A stretch of 64,000 bases of DNA from Filosporella fistucella (Eukaryota > Ascomycota > Leotiomycetes > Helotiales). Shown piece after piece: positions 21,976-33,560 of the stretch. The position numbers and the translations under genes were made by a program. Each line of letters begins with the position of its first letter. Within the stretch, counting starts at the first letter, position 1. The notes under the pieces were generated by a model. That model saw only the letters and a program-made list of their open reading frames with translations, was not told where the DNA came from and made no database searches. The DNA is taken from NCBI GenBank assembly GCA_030077755.1, contig JAQJZZ010000008.1:1054001-1118000 (forward strand), in the 5' to 3' direction.

Positions 21976-23373
21976 TTTGGGATAGCAAATTCCGTGTGAG
22001 GGAAATTCCAGTCAACCAGAGAGTAGTATGCAAGCTCAAAATTATCAGTTGAGCGAAAGAGGATTAAGGGTTCTTTTTAGGTCCTGGCGAAATAGATCGA
22101 CAGAGCGTCTAGAGGTTGCCACGACTTCGAACCTCCAAGAAGACGTAGACAGGTTTTAGGCAACACTTTTCGTGATTGCCCTGTAGACGTGGAGGGTGTC
22201 GATAAGAGGGAGCCGGATCATAAGCGGGTCATCTTTTAGGACACCAGAAGCAGGTTGTCTGAAGTTCAGGTATGTAGATTAAGCATTTATCCTCCAACGG
22301 GAGAAAGGGGGTATATAGTGTAAAGTGAAAGGTAACAAGCCTTCAAGTAACCTTATATATATACGCCATGGACTGCCTAGCCGTAAGTCTCAGGTAGAAA
22401 GGCAGATCTAAATGTTGTAGCGAATCAGTCGGCAGACTTACTAGATAGTGGTAAGCAACCTACCTAGTAGGTGAGGGGAGATAGCAGGTACCAGAACCCA
22501 AGGTACCTATAGGCTAGGTAGACTTTACTGATGGGACGAGGAAGGTGGATGACAGGTACTCAGATACAAGGAGGTAGAAGGTAGGAGTAGGAGGTAGGTA
22601 AGGACATCAAGCACGTAAGACGTGATAGTCTGCTCTGGTCCACCTACTCGGTCGGTCTCTACCCTGTTGGTTACTGAATACTGAGTACCCACTCAACCAC
22701 GATGACCACCGGAAGCATTCATGCGGATGGTCCCTCGCCCTTTTCACGTAAATTTCAAAAGTAATACAGCACCATGCAACGGCCACATCATGCCTGATGC
22801 TCGTTTCCTGGTTCTGAATTCGGGGCGATAGCTCGCTCCACGGCTCTCCCATGGATGGTAATATAGTCTTACGGGTTACAACACAGGCTCGACAGGTCAC
22901 ATCGCAGTTGAGGTCAAATGTTCTGCCATCTTGCCTTACTCGTTACAGTACGACAATCTGAACGAACAAAGGCGGTGTACTAGACTGTACTTGCGCAGTA
23001 CGGGTACCTCCCCCTCCGTAAAGTAATGGTAACCGGCACCGCCGACGACTTCCGTTACGGAGGTACTTGTACAAGTACTTACAACATAAACATCGCAGTA
23101 GCTGAGATTGGAGCCTCCTTCGCCTACCTACTTAGAGGCTCAGTTAGCACCCGGAAATATTTGGTAGGTAAGGTACCTAATTGTCCATTTCATTTACATC
23201 CAACAGGCACCTACGAGTACAGTACAGTACCTAAGGTAGCTTCCTTATCTTACCTACCTTCTCCATCTGCGAAACTGCACCCTGTACCCCCCTCCTTGCG
23301 TCAACAGTTAACATTGAATGGCTTCGTACACCACCACCACACCCTGTCTTCCTACCGTTCACCCATCCACACT
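21976..23373. other. Shared upstream region of the ABC transporter and the phosphodiesterase
   Basis: About 1.4 kb between two genes transcribed away from each other. It contains TAGGTA/TACCTA words around 22440-22600 and 23160-23260 and a 16-bp palindrome of GTAC/TTGTACAA type near 23062-23077. The last 348 bp are open in frame with the downstream gene. Confidence 0.5.
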
Positions 23374-24825
23374 ATGGCTCTTCCGCCCCTCACAATTCGA
23401 AATCTTACGAATAACTCGATCGAGCTGAAAGTCCTTGAACGCTTTGAAAGTGCCAAATCTGGAGGAAACGGCAATGGCAATGGGAATGGCAATGGCGGGG
23501 GAATTGCCAACATTACCAAGACCTTGAGCGGCCTGATGAGCAACATCACAACTCCCTCGTCTCCTCAACTTGTTGCAAAATCCGAAAGCTTCAGCATACA
23601 AGATGTATCAGTTCCATTGAGCCCGTTTGAAACCAAGATTACCGATATCCAACCAAACGTAAGTGAAGTCCTGCGGTTAACCTTCGAGGTTGAGGGGCAG
23701 CGATACAGAATCGATACACCTACCCCTTCTCAACGATCCACGGTGCTCACTGCACTCTTCCCAGATCCACACTTTGAATTCATAGGCGTGTTCCTCCCAA
23801 AGACCTCTCATTTGGCCCTGTACTCGTCATCCAAGTTGGAATCGTGGATGAGCAAATTGAAGGACGAAACGCCTCTATCCGCCCTGAGCATACCAGGCAC
23901 ACATAACTCACCAACACATCATACTGCTCTACCATCGGTCCGCTGTCAGGCTGTAAGTGTTCAAGAACAATTAAACAATGGAGTGCGGTTTCTCGACATC
24001 CGGGTTCAACCCGAAAACCCGGACGACCTGTCTAAAGATGGGCTTATTCTTGTTCACAGCGCCTTTCCCATTTCTCTTACGGGTAACAAGTACTTCCGCT
24101 CGCTTCTCAATATTGTCAACTCCTTCCTAGATGCGAATCCCTCAGAGACTGTGATTATCTCTCTGAAGCGTGAAGGTCTCGGAAAGTCCACCGACCAACG
24201 GCTTAGCAGAATCTTGCACCAACACTATGCAACCGACCCAAATCGCTGGTTTGTGGACAATCGTATTCCAACTCTTGGGGAAGCTCGGAACAAGGTGGTT
24301 CTGATTCGCCGTTTTGCTCTAGATGATTCGTTGAAAGGAGAGAACAGTGGAAAAGGATGGGCCATCGATGCAGAAAGCTGGCCCGACAATTGCGCGGACG
24401 GAACTTGTTCCAGTGGAGAGATCCGAGTCCAGGATTTCTACGAAGTTGCCGAAAGTGAGAACATCGAAAAGAAAATCAAATTCTCGACAGACCAGCTTGA
24501 AAGGGCGGCACAATGTGTTTGTGTCATACCAGGGGATTTGAATACTGCATCAGAAGAAGCCTCAAAGCATCCATTCTTCATGAACTTCCTCAGCGCTTCC
24601 AATTTCTGGAGGGCAAATTGCTGGCCGGATAGGATTGCGACCAAAGTGAATCCATCGGTGGTCGAGTATCTTTGCCAGCGACACAATGATGGTGGAGGGC
24701 AAGAAGGCAAGATAATCGGCGATGGAGGCACTGGAATCGTAGTTTGTGATTGGGTAGGTAATAATGGGGACTGGGATCTGGTTAGATGCATTGTTGGTAT
24801 GAACGCAAAGCTACAGATGAAGTGA
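23374..24825 (+). CDS. PI-PLC X-domain phosphodiesterase (bacterial-type)
   Basis: One exon, 483 aa from the ATG at 23374. A Gly/Asn repeat (GGNGNGNGNG type) lies near residues 30-45. The PI-PLC X domain follows from about residue 165: ALSIPGTHNSPTH holds the first catalytic histidine (H177), RFLDIRV the metal/substrate segment, and LVHSAF the second catalytic histidine (H228). ETVIISLKRE is another conserved block. Bacterial-type PI-PLCs cleave phosphatidylinositol or GPI anchors without calcium; whether this one does is inferred. No signal peptide is visible at this start. The frame stays open 116 codons upstream (to 23026), so a longer product is formally possible, but upstream DNA has promoter-like repeats and the 23374 start gives the expected domain spacing. 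Confidence 0.85.
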   Translation: MALPPLTIRNLTNNSIELKVLERFESAKSGGNGNGNGNGNGGGIANITKTLSGLMSNITTPSSPQLVAKSESFSIQDVSVPLSPFETKITDIQPNVSEVLRLTFEVEGQRYRIDTPTPSQRSTVLTALFPDPHFEFIGVFLPKTSHLALYSSSKLESWMSKLKDETPLSALSIPGTHNSPTHHTALPSVRCQAVSVQEQLNNGVRFLDIRVQPENPDDLSKDGLILVHSAFPISLTGNKYFRSLLNIVNSFLDANPSETVIISLKREGLGKSTDQRLSRILHQHYATDPNRWFVDNRIPTLGEARNKVVLIRRFALDDSLKGENSGKGWAIDAESWPDNCADGTCSSGEIRVQDFYEVAESENIEKKIKFSTDQLERAAQCVCVIPGDLNTASEEASKHPFFMNFLSASNFWRANCWPDRIATKVNPSVVEYLCQRHNDGGGQEGKIIGDGGTGIVVCDWVGNNGDWDLVRCIVGMNAKLQMK

Positions 24826-24922
24826 ATGCAACGGTTTGGGATCCATTACTCAGCTATGAGGCATGAAGAAATGTGTTGTGCATTTAGATTTTTATACATA
24901 GAATACAGCCCCCATTGGCAAA

Positions 24923-25966
24923 TCATTCCGCTTTCACACTTTCAGAGCTGGCCCCGGAAGTCTTTTTCTCTTCGTCTTCTTCTAACATGGTCCTTCGGCC
25001 CTCAACAGTGAGATACAGACTCCTTCCAGCGCTCTCCAGGGTATTTGTAACATTTGCTCCCACGCCTTGCAACATTGCCACCAATTGGCCTCGCAATCCT
25101 TCTAGGCCTCCTTCAATGCCCCCTACCCATTTCGCCCCATCCACATCGAATACCTTGCCTTCGACACGTGCTCCAAGGAGAAGAAGTTTTTGCAACCCAC
25201 TCTGAACGGCAGGATCATGCCACCCGGGATTCGCTCGACGCGTTGGGGCAGGAAATTGTGGTGGACTCGGCGCAAGAATCGAAAGTGCTGCCTTCAAGTG
25301 CTGAGGCGAGACATTCGGAAATGTCAAGAGCATCAAGGGCCCTGACAATAGAGGTGATAACGCATGGGTGGTTCGAGTATCTGCCACAGCCTCATGGGCC
25401 GCTTTTGATAATGTATGTGTCATTCCATCTTCGACATGGAGAGGAAGTGTTGCTGATGACGGCGTCGCTGGATCTGTTGGATCGAGTTTTGATGGCTGGG
25501 ATTCTGGCCTGTAGTACTCGACAACTCTCAGTGCCGCTGAAAATATACCAGTTTGTATAATCTGTATTTTGATTGCTTCTTCTAGAGGCTCGGAGGGATG
25601 CCCAGCTGCCATTCTAGCTTCGTCTACCTTGCGAAGGGCCTTGGTCAATTCCCGCCTGATTCCAACCCATTCTGCCGACTTCAAATTGTTGTGCTGAAAT
25701 AGAAGCATCAAAGGCGTCGAGCGAAGGAGGGATGCATATTGGCGGAGAAGCTGGGACTTCCGAAACTCGGGAGGTTTGTATGATGGCGGCTGAGTTGTTG
25801 GAAAACGAGCTATATGAGGAGCAGAATTTATCATCTGCTCATGCGATGCAGCTGGTGTGATCGCAGCAACAGTAGCATACTGTCTTTGGGTTCGGAAAGA
25901 TCGTCTGCATCGAAGCCGTAGTATCGATGCGACCGCTTTCGACGGGTCATGTAATCTCGGCGGCAT
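24923..25966 (-). CDS. Mitochondrial ribosomal large-subunit protein uL10m
   Basis: A single exon of 347 aa. The Arg/Ser-rich, acid-poor N-terminus (about 1-35, with RLRCRRSFRTQRQYATVAA) looks like a mitochondrial presequence. The core starts with KSQLLRQYASLLRSTPLML followed by FQHNNLKSAEWVGIRRELTKAL, the conserved pattern of ribosomal protein L10 (yeast mitochondrial Mrpl11). In the ribosome uL10 anchors the bL12 stalk near the factor-binding site. The C-terminal tail (EEDEEKKTSGASSES) is fungal-specific. It is divergent from TRP4, with 354 bp between start codons, and converges on the phosphodiesterase 97 bp away. Confidence 0.8.
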   Translation of the reverse strand: MPPRLHDPSKAVASILRLRCRRSFRTQRQYATVAAITPAASHEQMINSAPHIARFPTTQPPSYKPPEFRKSQLLRQYASLLRSTPLMLLFQHNNLKSAEWVGIRRELTKALRKVDEARMAAGHPSEPLEEAIKIQIIQTGIFSAALRVVEYYRPESQPSKLDPTDPATPSSATLPLHVEDGMTHTLSKAAHEAVADTRTTHALSPLLSGPLMLLTFPNVSPQHLKAALSILAPSPPQFPAPTRRANPGWHDPAVQSGLQKLLLLGARVEGKVFDVDGAKWVGGIEGGLEGLRGQLVAMLQGVGANVTNTLESAGRSLYLTVEGRRTMLEEDEEKKTSGASSESVKAE

Positions 25967-26320
25967 CTTGAATCTAGTTAGTCTTTGAAGCTTTTGATTT
26001 GTTTATATCAATTGTGATCCTTACGCTGCAAGAACCCTCTCTGTAAGGAGTTGTAGCAAGTCTTGAAGTGCAATTGCCAGAGAAAGTTCCAAAGCAAGCT
26101 AGTCGGGTACGACGTGGGATGCGGACAAAGTTTGTGAGCCTAATTGTCTGTCAGGCACACATATCATTTTCCAACAACCTAAGAGTCACCTCCACTATTC
26201 CACGGTTAAATGCACAATCCATGAACTCTGTTTTGATTTCAGATTTGCAGTTAGTTGCTAAGTCAAAACCTATATGAAAATTTGAATTGGATTGCGTCTG
26301 GAGGGAAAGCGAACACAACT
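25967..26320. promoter_or_regulatory. Shared promoter region, uL10m and TRP4
   Basis: A 354-bp intergenic segment between two divergent start codons, so it must hold both promoters and leaders. The TRP4 frame is open upstream to an in-frame ATG at 26255. I see no clear Gcn4/CPC1-type site, though such control would be expected for TRP4. Confidence 0.5.
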
Positions 26321-27621
26321 ATGTCTTCTGAGGTTGAGCCAAGTGCTCCTCAGAATATCTCTATCACACCCTTGCTTCGCAGATTATGGCCAGCACCAGG
26401 CGCTGCCAACGTCACCGCAGAAGAGATTGCTCTCGCAATTTCACATATTTTCACAGATCAATTGTCCCCTGTGCAAACCGGGGCACTTCTTACGTGCCTC
26501 CATTTTACGGGCTGGGATCGTCGAGCAGATGTCATAACAAAATGTGCTGAAGCGATGAGGGCAGCTGCTTCTCAAATTGACCGAGATGCATTGGAAAAGG
26601 TGGTCAAAGCCCGTGGGCGTCCTGAGGGTGAATACCACGGTGGCCTCGTAAGTTCTCTACGGAGTCATTGAACCTTGTTACTCACCAGCTTCAGTGTGAT
26701 ATTGTCGGGACCGGAGGAGATTCACACCACACTTTCAATATCTCCACCACATCATCCATCCTAGCATCATCTCTTTTGCTGCTGAGCAAACATGGAAACC
26801 GGTCCTCAACCTCTAAGTCTGGATCAGCAGATCTTCTCAATTGTACCCTCCCCATTGCCCCAAATCTAGTGGCGGTCACGCCTGAGACCATCACCCAGAT
26901 ATACCAGAGAAGCAATTATGCTTTCCTATTCGCTCCTGTATTTCATCCTGGAATGAAGTTCGTCGCTCCTATCAGAAAAGAACTTGGGTGGAGAACGATC
27001 TTTAACCTGCTTGGTCCTCTGGCCAACCCAGTCGAGGGAAGCATTGAAGCACGTCTTCTCGGGGTCGCTCGAAGAGACATCGGGCCAGTTTTTGCAGATG
27101 CATTGAAGATGAGCGGTGCCAGGAAGGCCATGGTTGTTTGCGGCGAAGAAGATCTTGACGAAATAAGCTGTGCTGGCCGAACGTACTGTTGGAGATTGGT
27201 TGATCGCTCAACCCACGAAGCTGGCTCCCCAAGTGATGTTGATATTGAAAGCTTTACCGTCTGTGCAGGCGACTTTGGGCTACCCTCTCATCCACTAGCT
27301 GATGTGTCTCCTGGAAAGGAGCCGCATGAGAATGCAGCGATTCTGACGAAGCTACTACAGAATCAACTTCCTCGTGATGATCCAATACTTCACTTTGTTC
27401 TCATTAATACGTCTGCTCTATTTGTTATATCAGGTGTATGCGAGGCTGATTCTAGTAATATGGGTCATGGTGATGATGGGAAGGTCATTACTGAGCGTGG
27501 ACCTGGTGGAGGAAGGTGGAAAGAAGGGGTGCGAAGGGCAAGATGGGCAATTGAAAGTGGTGAGGCATGGAGGCAATGGAGCCAATTTGTTGAGGTAAGC
27601 AACAGTGTCGCCAGGACATAG
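26321..27621 (+). CDS. TRP4: Anthranilate phosphoribosyltransferase
   Basis: Two exons, 26321-26647 and 26695-27621 (47-nt intron), give 417 aa. The enzyme transfers phosphoribose from PRPP to anthranilate, the second step of the tryptophan branch, in the cytosol. The glycine-rich PRPP/Mg motif VGTGGDSHHTFNIST follows directly after the intron, then KHGNRSSTSKSGSADLL and an EEDLDEIS-like metal-binding block, all standard for this family. The acceptor CAG at 26692-26694 is preferred because it leaves GGL-CDIVGTGGD, aligning with the usual GGL-xDIVGTGGD; an earlier AG would add two residues. An in-frame ATG at 26255 would add 22 residues. As expected for ascomycetes, this activity is a stand-alone protein rather than fused. 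Confidence 0.93.
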
Positions 27622-28946
27622 TAATAATAGACAGGTCTAACACAGTTATTCTGGATACGGGTGTTTATATGTTAGGGCGTTCACTTTAAGTCCCTATGGA
27701 TATTTGGTCCTGTGCTGGTAATCGAATCTGAGCTCGACTTTGCATATTCTAAAACAGATACCTAAAGCAATGCATACTTTGGACTAAGATACTATCCTTG
27801 ATAAGATTTTCCTAGATTTCAAGGGCATTGCAGAATTTACTTATGTAAAGATACGTTAGTAAGAAATTTTATACTAAAACATATATTGTAGATAGTGATG
27901 AGACCCGAATAAGTGTCAAAAGTCTCACAAGCCATATGCTCGATGGAGTGCCGCTTTATTTGAACATCGAGAATTTGGTCCGATGTCGCTCTCCTTGGTC
28001 GGCCAAGGAAAGGTTTAGAGCTTTAACAGTTACCTAATACTCATATTACAAGTACCTGTCTAGGTACTGTGCGCTGCATGTGTACGATTTGCCAGAGAAC
28101 TACATTCATCCTGATCTGGAGCAAAGCAAAAAGTGCAAGATTTCTAGGTTCAGAATATATCAATTCATAATGCCCCCCGGATCGTCCATAGAGAGGAACC
28201 TTATATAACTGGGAGGAATGGCATCCTCCCTACCCGTCACCGCCAGCACCTTTTCTGACCTAGATACAATTTCAATCTTGTTGAAAACTTCGTGCATTCT
28301 CCCGTTTGATTGTTCGCAACCGTAAATGAATGCTCGTGCCTAGTTATCCCGACCCCGAATTTACTCAATAGACGCAGTAGTAGTATCTCCCAACAATGCA
28401 TGCATACCTTGGCTTAAAGGTCGCTCTAATTTGTTATGAATAATACTACCTAGCAACGAGCAGTGGGCCTGCATATGTTCAAGTAAAGCAGGGCTTAGAA
28501 CTACAATTCCGACACACACCGTTAATCCCCCACACTTCCATGCTGTCGCCGACTTAGGTAGCTTCAGAGGCTTATATGCATAGGACGTAACCTTACCATT
28601 TCCTCCAGAGACCTCTGACCTGGATTCAATTTCTTCCTACTTTCCGTGGATAAGCCCATTCCAGACTCAATATTGTTTCTGCCAGTTCTGTTAATCTTAT
28701 CGTTGCGGGGCAATTGGAAGGCGCGGGGCACGTCCAACGACGACTTCCTAATTCCAAGATCAAACTCTTCTCTTTCAACAAACCCTGAGAATCATCTACC
28801 TCACCAATCATCACTATTGTGATATATCGGTCTATTTAGGTCTATCGCATCAAGCCCGTCGGCCCCTTTTCCCTCGGCACATCCTTTCCAAATCAAATCC
28901 CAAAGGTTCTGCTTCATCTCAGCAAACGAGACCCAATTTATTCAAC
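27622..28946. other. 1.3-kb intergenic region
   Basis: AT-rich DNA after TRP4 followed by pyrimidine-rich leader DNA before the dehydrogenase. Short frames only; no supported gene or repeat. Confidence 0.5.
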
Positions 28947-30226
28947 ATGACCAGACCCAAGGTACTTCTCCTTGGTGAGATTGAGCAGTAAGTTGCATGA
29001 TAACCAAAGTCCCTGGTCAGCTTCCTGTTTTGCCATATGGTTTAGCTCTGACAATCCCACTCTTCTACCTTACAGTGCTCACAGCCAATGGGACAAATCT
29101 GTGGCATCGATTGCAGAAGTTATTGAGCCAAAGGCAAAGTCTAGAGCCGAGTTCATTGAAGAGTGCAAATCAGGTGTCTTTGACGGAGTCATTGCAGCCT
29201 ACCGAACTTTTGCAAGCGTTTCCATCACTGGAATGATCGATGCGGAGGTCATCACTGTTCTGCCGGAGAGCTTGAAGTTCTTGTGCCATAATGGTGAGAA
29301 TTCATACATTTCACACCCACTGATATCAAGACATGCAAGACATGCAGAACGCATATTACAAATGCTGACTCCTAAAATAGGAGCTGGATATGACCAAGTC
29401 GATGTTCATGCCTGCACCGGGCGTGGGATTCGTGTCTCCAATGTACCAACTGCCGTTGATGATGCCACTGCTGATACGAATATGTTTTTGATCCTCGGTG
29501 CTTTACGTGGTTTTAATACTTGTAAGTTTGTCATCTTAGTCTTAACTTAGAATGCCTAACACAGTGTAGCTATGCAAGCCCTCCGCAAAAATGAGTGGCG
29601 AGGTAAACCCTCACCACCACTTGGCCATGACCCACAAGGAAAGGTACTTGGTATACTGGGCATGGGTGGAATTGGACGAAATCTTATGAAAAAAGCTGCA
29701 GCATTTGGCATGAGTACTCAGTACTACAATCGATCACAACTCTCTGAGGAGCTGAGTGGGGGTGCAAAGTACGTTAGCTTCGAAGAGCTTCTGAAAACCA
29801 GTGACGTTCTCTCGTTAAATCTTCCTCTCAATGTAAGCATGTCTAGCCTTCAGTTAAGAGATAAAAGTGCATTGACCTTCATTTCAGAAACAAACTAGAC
29901 ACATCATCTCCACCAAGGAATTTGAGTTGATGAAGCCGGGAGTAGTCATCGTCAACACCGCCCGAGGCGCTGTCATGGACGAAGATGCTCTAGTCAAAGC
30001 GTTAGAGAAGGGCTTAGTCTGGTCTTGCGGTCTTGATGTTTTCGAAGACGAGCCAAAAGTCCATCCTGGCCTCGTCAACAATCCTCATGTGATGTTACTC
30101 CCCCATATGGGAACATGGACAGTCGAGACTCAAACGAAGATGGAAGTTTGGTGCCTTGGTAACGTCCAAAGTGCTATTCAGGAAGGCAAATTGGTCAGCC
30201 CGGTATTCGAACAAAAGGATATGTGA
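28947..30226 (+). CDS. D-isomer-specific 2-hydroxyacid dehydrogenase (glyoxylate reductase-like)
   Basis: Five exons: 28947-28987, 29076-29293, 29381-29521, 29570-29832 and 29888-30226, giving 333 aa. The NAD(P)-binding Rossmann motif is KVLGILGMGGIGRN. Catalytic elements are the Arg in VNTARGAVMDE, the Glu in DVFEDEP and the His in LPHMGTWT. These are the diagnostic R-E-H residues of the family that includes glyoxylate, hydroxypyruvate and 2-ketoacid reductases. The exact substrate is not readable from the sequence. The first exon is only 41 nt. The exon 3-4 join uses an acceptor just after an earlier AG, since the earlier one would create an in-frame stop. Confidence 0.9.
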
Positions 30227-31270
30227 AAGGAATCACGCAGAATATATTAGATTCCAGCCAGATAGGGTTTCCTCACAAAAGTCGTAGATACGTTGACTTT
30301 TGACCCACGAGCTAGATTGCAGCATATAGACAGAGAAAAAATATAGCTTTGCATTCAACACATCCGCTATCTTTGGCGTTCCCTATGCATGGTCTTTTCT
30401 ATCTTGAAATGTAGACCTTCCCTTGCATTTATTGATATGTGATGGGAGATTGATCAGAAAGGAATATCCTGGAAGCCCCCACCACCAATAAGCCGATGAA
30501 CAGCTGCTTTTGCAAATCCGGCAAGCAATGCAACGTAAATGATTGGTTCACAAATTTGTGTGTAGTCTGGTTTGCTAACTATACACCCTACCACAGTAAA
30601 GACAAGCGTCTTTAAGACTTTCGAGGCGAAAAATCTGCCATGTACAAGATATACATAATATATGTGCCATGGGGTTTGATCTCAAGTTTCACTCCCCACC
30701 TCCACGCTCGAAATTGAGAGATCAAATTATGACTTTTGAAGTCGATAGGAACCTGGTGATTCTTTGAGAAAGAACCGACTGAACAGATGTCATCCGACGC
30801 CAGGGAAACAGACAGCACGTGTATGACTTTTTAGACTAATCAAGCCTTCAATGAGGAAACTAGAGCTACAACAGGAAAAAAAGAGCTTAACGTGGCTATC
30901 TGGTTTATTCTTTGCCCACTTTTTTTTCATCGTGACTTTGCAGCCAATTCTCTAGAAGAGAGACGTGAGCCACGTTTATGATCCTCCAATACGGCTTCCT
31001 GACCAGAAGCAAGAAAGAAGAATACTGTCTCAAGCCATCCTACAAGTACACCCAAAACAAACGTACTTATAAGATTTCAAGCCCACCCATCCGTCTGTAT
31101 GCATAGCAAATTTTGCTGCTCGAGACACTAAAAAAGTCCCTAGCAGGTAACCGAATAACGAAGACACAGATGATTTCCTTTTTTCAATGCTACAATCGAA
31201 AATGAGCAGAATGCAATGTGACGCCTGTAAAATCCATCAAGACCATTGGGACGCCGAAGACAGAATCATG
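30227..31270. other. Convergent intergenic region
   Basis: About 1 kb between two converging genes. No gene, RNA or notable repeat seen. Confidence 0.5.
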
Positions 31271-33560
31271 TTACTTTGGTTGTGTAGCAGAGTTTGCAGG
31301 AGCCGCTGTAGTTGCAGGAATAATCCAGGAGCGTGAAGCAAGATCACACAATCGTCGGATGACATTTGTCGTTCCTGCACCAGCAGCTTCATCATTGACA
31401 AATTTCTTGGCAACCAGAAGCTTGCTCTTGTTATCACTTTCATCCAAGTGTAGCGGTTGATCACTCTCTGTATATTCCGATACTCGCTGACCAAGACCTC
31501 GAACGACTGCAATAGAATACAACACGTCGCGGTTCTCTCGTCCATCTAGAAGATTACGGAGTGCTGCAAGGGTATCATCAACATCCTTGGCTGCGTTGGG
31601 ATCTTCGTACTTTAGGCACACAAAGTTTGCCAGAGTATACCAGAATTCAAGCTCCCGAAGGCGATGATGATCAGTGCTTCCAGGAACGGGTGCAGTCAAT
31701 GGGTTGGTGGCGGCAACAGCGCCGGTGACAAGGGCCTCGAAGACGTGCAATCGGTTGCCAGCCTCAACAGGATCATCATTCGTTGGAACTGTCCTCAGCT
31801 CTTTGTGGCCGTTCATTTCAGCAACAGTCGAGCGTACCATACCAGCCAAAGACCACACAACTCTAGCCTCAACACTAGAGGTATACGCAATCTCCTTTGG
31901 ATCGTTCTGGGAGGTTTTTGCGAATTGCTGAAGGAGTGCGGCGAATTGTTCGAGGTGGGGTTTACCCTCCAACAACTTTGCCAAGCCCTTTACGGAGAAC
32001 CATTTCGACTCGAGGAAATTTTCGAGGCCGGGGGCGTAAATGCTGTAGTACAAATGCTTGATCTCATCAAGCATTTGCGGAGACGAGGTGACATCGGCTG
32101 AGGCACGTGGTGGTGGGGGTCCTCCCATTGAAAGGAGGTCGCTCACGAGTCGTTTTGCTGGAATAGTCGTGTAAGCCGCGTCTTCTTCTTCAAAGGATGC
32201 AACTGAAGAAGGGGGAATGAAAGAGGAAGCTCCACCCCTCAGGTGCACCGAATCTGATGCACCTGAGGACGAGTAAGGGCTAGGACTCTGCAATTCTCTT
32301 TTCAGGTCCTCGCGGAATTGTGGCATACCTGGTGTTGTTGTCTGATAAGCTGCTGAAGCAGCAGTTGTAGAAGGGGCAACAGCCTCCAATGCTGGATCGA
32401 TGGCCGATGCATAGTCAAATTGCTGACTGGCCGAGCCTGGAGAGCTCACACCCGCTGAGAGGGCTGGATCATAAGCCATGCTGGAAGGCGCGCCGTAGTT
32501 CGGGAGCATTTGAGGTTGATTGCCGTACGGGTTCGAGGTGGCAGCGATGCCAGCTCCAGATGGAGCAGAGCTTGGGGCAGGTTGAATTGGAGCAGGTCCT
32601 GGTTGCTGCTTGAAGATGGGATCGTAGCCTAGGCATTCACGCTTTGACTTTTGACAATTGCGGCAGGCTGGGTGGAGTTCATCGCACTGGAGAAGGGGTT
32701 AGCTGACTGATCGAGAGGGACATCGACAGTGAGGTTAAAGGCAACGACGACGATGTTTTCATCTCGTCTTGCTCCTGCATCTGGGCTTCCGCGAAGCTCA
32801 TGTGCCTTCGCCTACTTAGGTAGATTCGCTTGATATAAACGAAAAGAACCCATCGCGAAGGACCTCCACCTTCTCTTGCATCCATCACATCCCACGATTG
32901 CGACCGAATTGAAATGTCATGAACTGACCTTTATGCGTCTCTTGCGGCATGTCAAACAGCCTGTTTTCGTACGGCGCTTGATTTCCTACACGATGAAGCA
33001 TGTCAGCAACATACGAGAAGATCGAAATTGCGCCCGACGCTCACCTTTTTGTGTCGGCCACCGCTCATCACGCGTGAATCGGTGACGGGCAGGGCATATC
33101 GCATGTTTTGTCCGCTGGGATCAGACGTAACATTGGGGTATTGAGATGGATGTGGCAGAGTCTGGCCCTGATTGTGATAATAGGATCCGCCGCCCATTTG
33201 CGCGACCGGCGGAGGTAGGTTGGAAGCCATATGGTGCTGTTGTTGTTGCTGCTGTTGTTGCAGAGGATCGAGAGAGCGCATACTTGGAAGAGACAACGAG
33301 CCGTTACTGCCTGTGGGACTGGCACGATATGGTTCGGGGCCTTGCTGGTTCTGAGGCGGAGGATAGTTGTATTGCGCGCTCGAAAGGGAGGGCGATGGAT
33401 ATGACGTTGGCGACGGATAGTTGACGGGTTGCTGTTGCTGTTGTTGACGGGACTGGCCACCCTGCTGCTGAGCGTTCGACATTGATGGTGAGGAAGGGGC
33501 AGAACCGTTGTGAAGATGATTTGAGAGATGTGGACTGTTTCGATTGCTGTGCTGCGCCAT
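31271..33560 (-). CDS. Zn2Cys6 fungal transcription factor
   Basis: Three exons on the minus strand: 33560-33045, 32985-32929 and 32686-31271, giving 662 aa. The N-terminal 172 residues are Gln-, Ser- and Pro-rich, with two polyglutamine runs encoded at about 33238-33264 and 33430-33450. The zinc cluster spans exons 2 and 3: cysteines at 182, 185, 192, 199, 202 and 209 follow C-x2-C-x6-C-x6-C-x2-C-x6-C, with a basic RKRRIK block between the second and third. The intron of 242 nt falls just before the third cysteine. The cluster is unusually internal. The C-terminal region is mixed helical (a KHLYYSIYAPGLENFLESKW segment) and may be the regulatory domain. A sequence-specific nuclear DNA-binding role is inferred; targets are unknown. 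Confidence 0.88.

Noticed and set aside
27600..27690. A possible extra terminal intron in TRP4 starting GTAAGC
   Set aside because: The uninterrupted C-terminus FVEVSNSVART fits the usual end of the family, so the intron is not needed.
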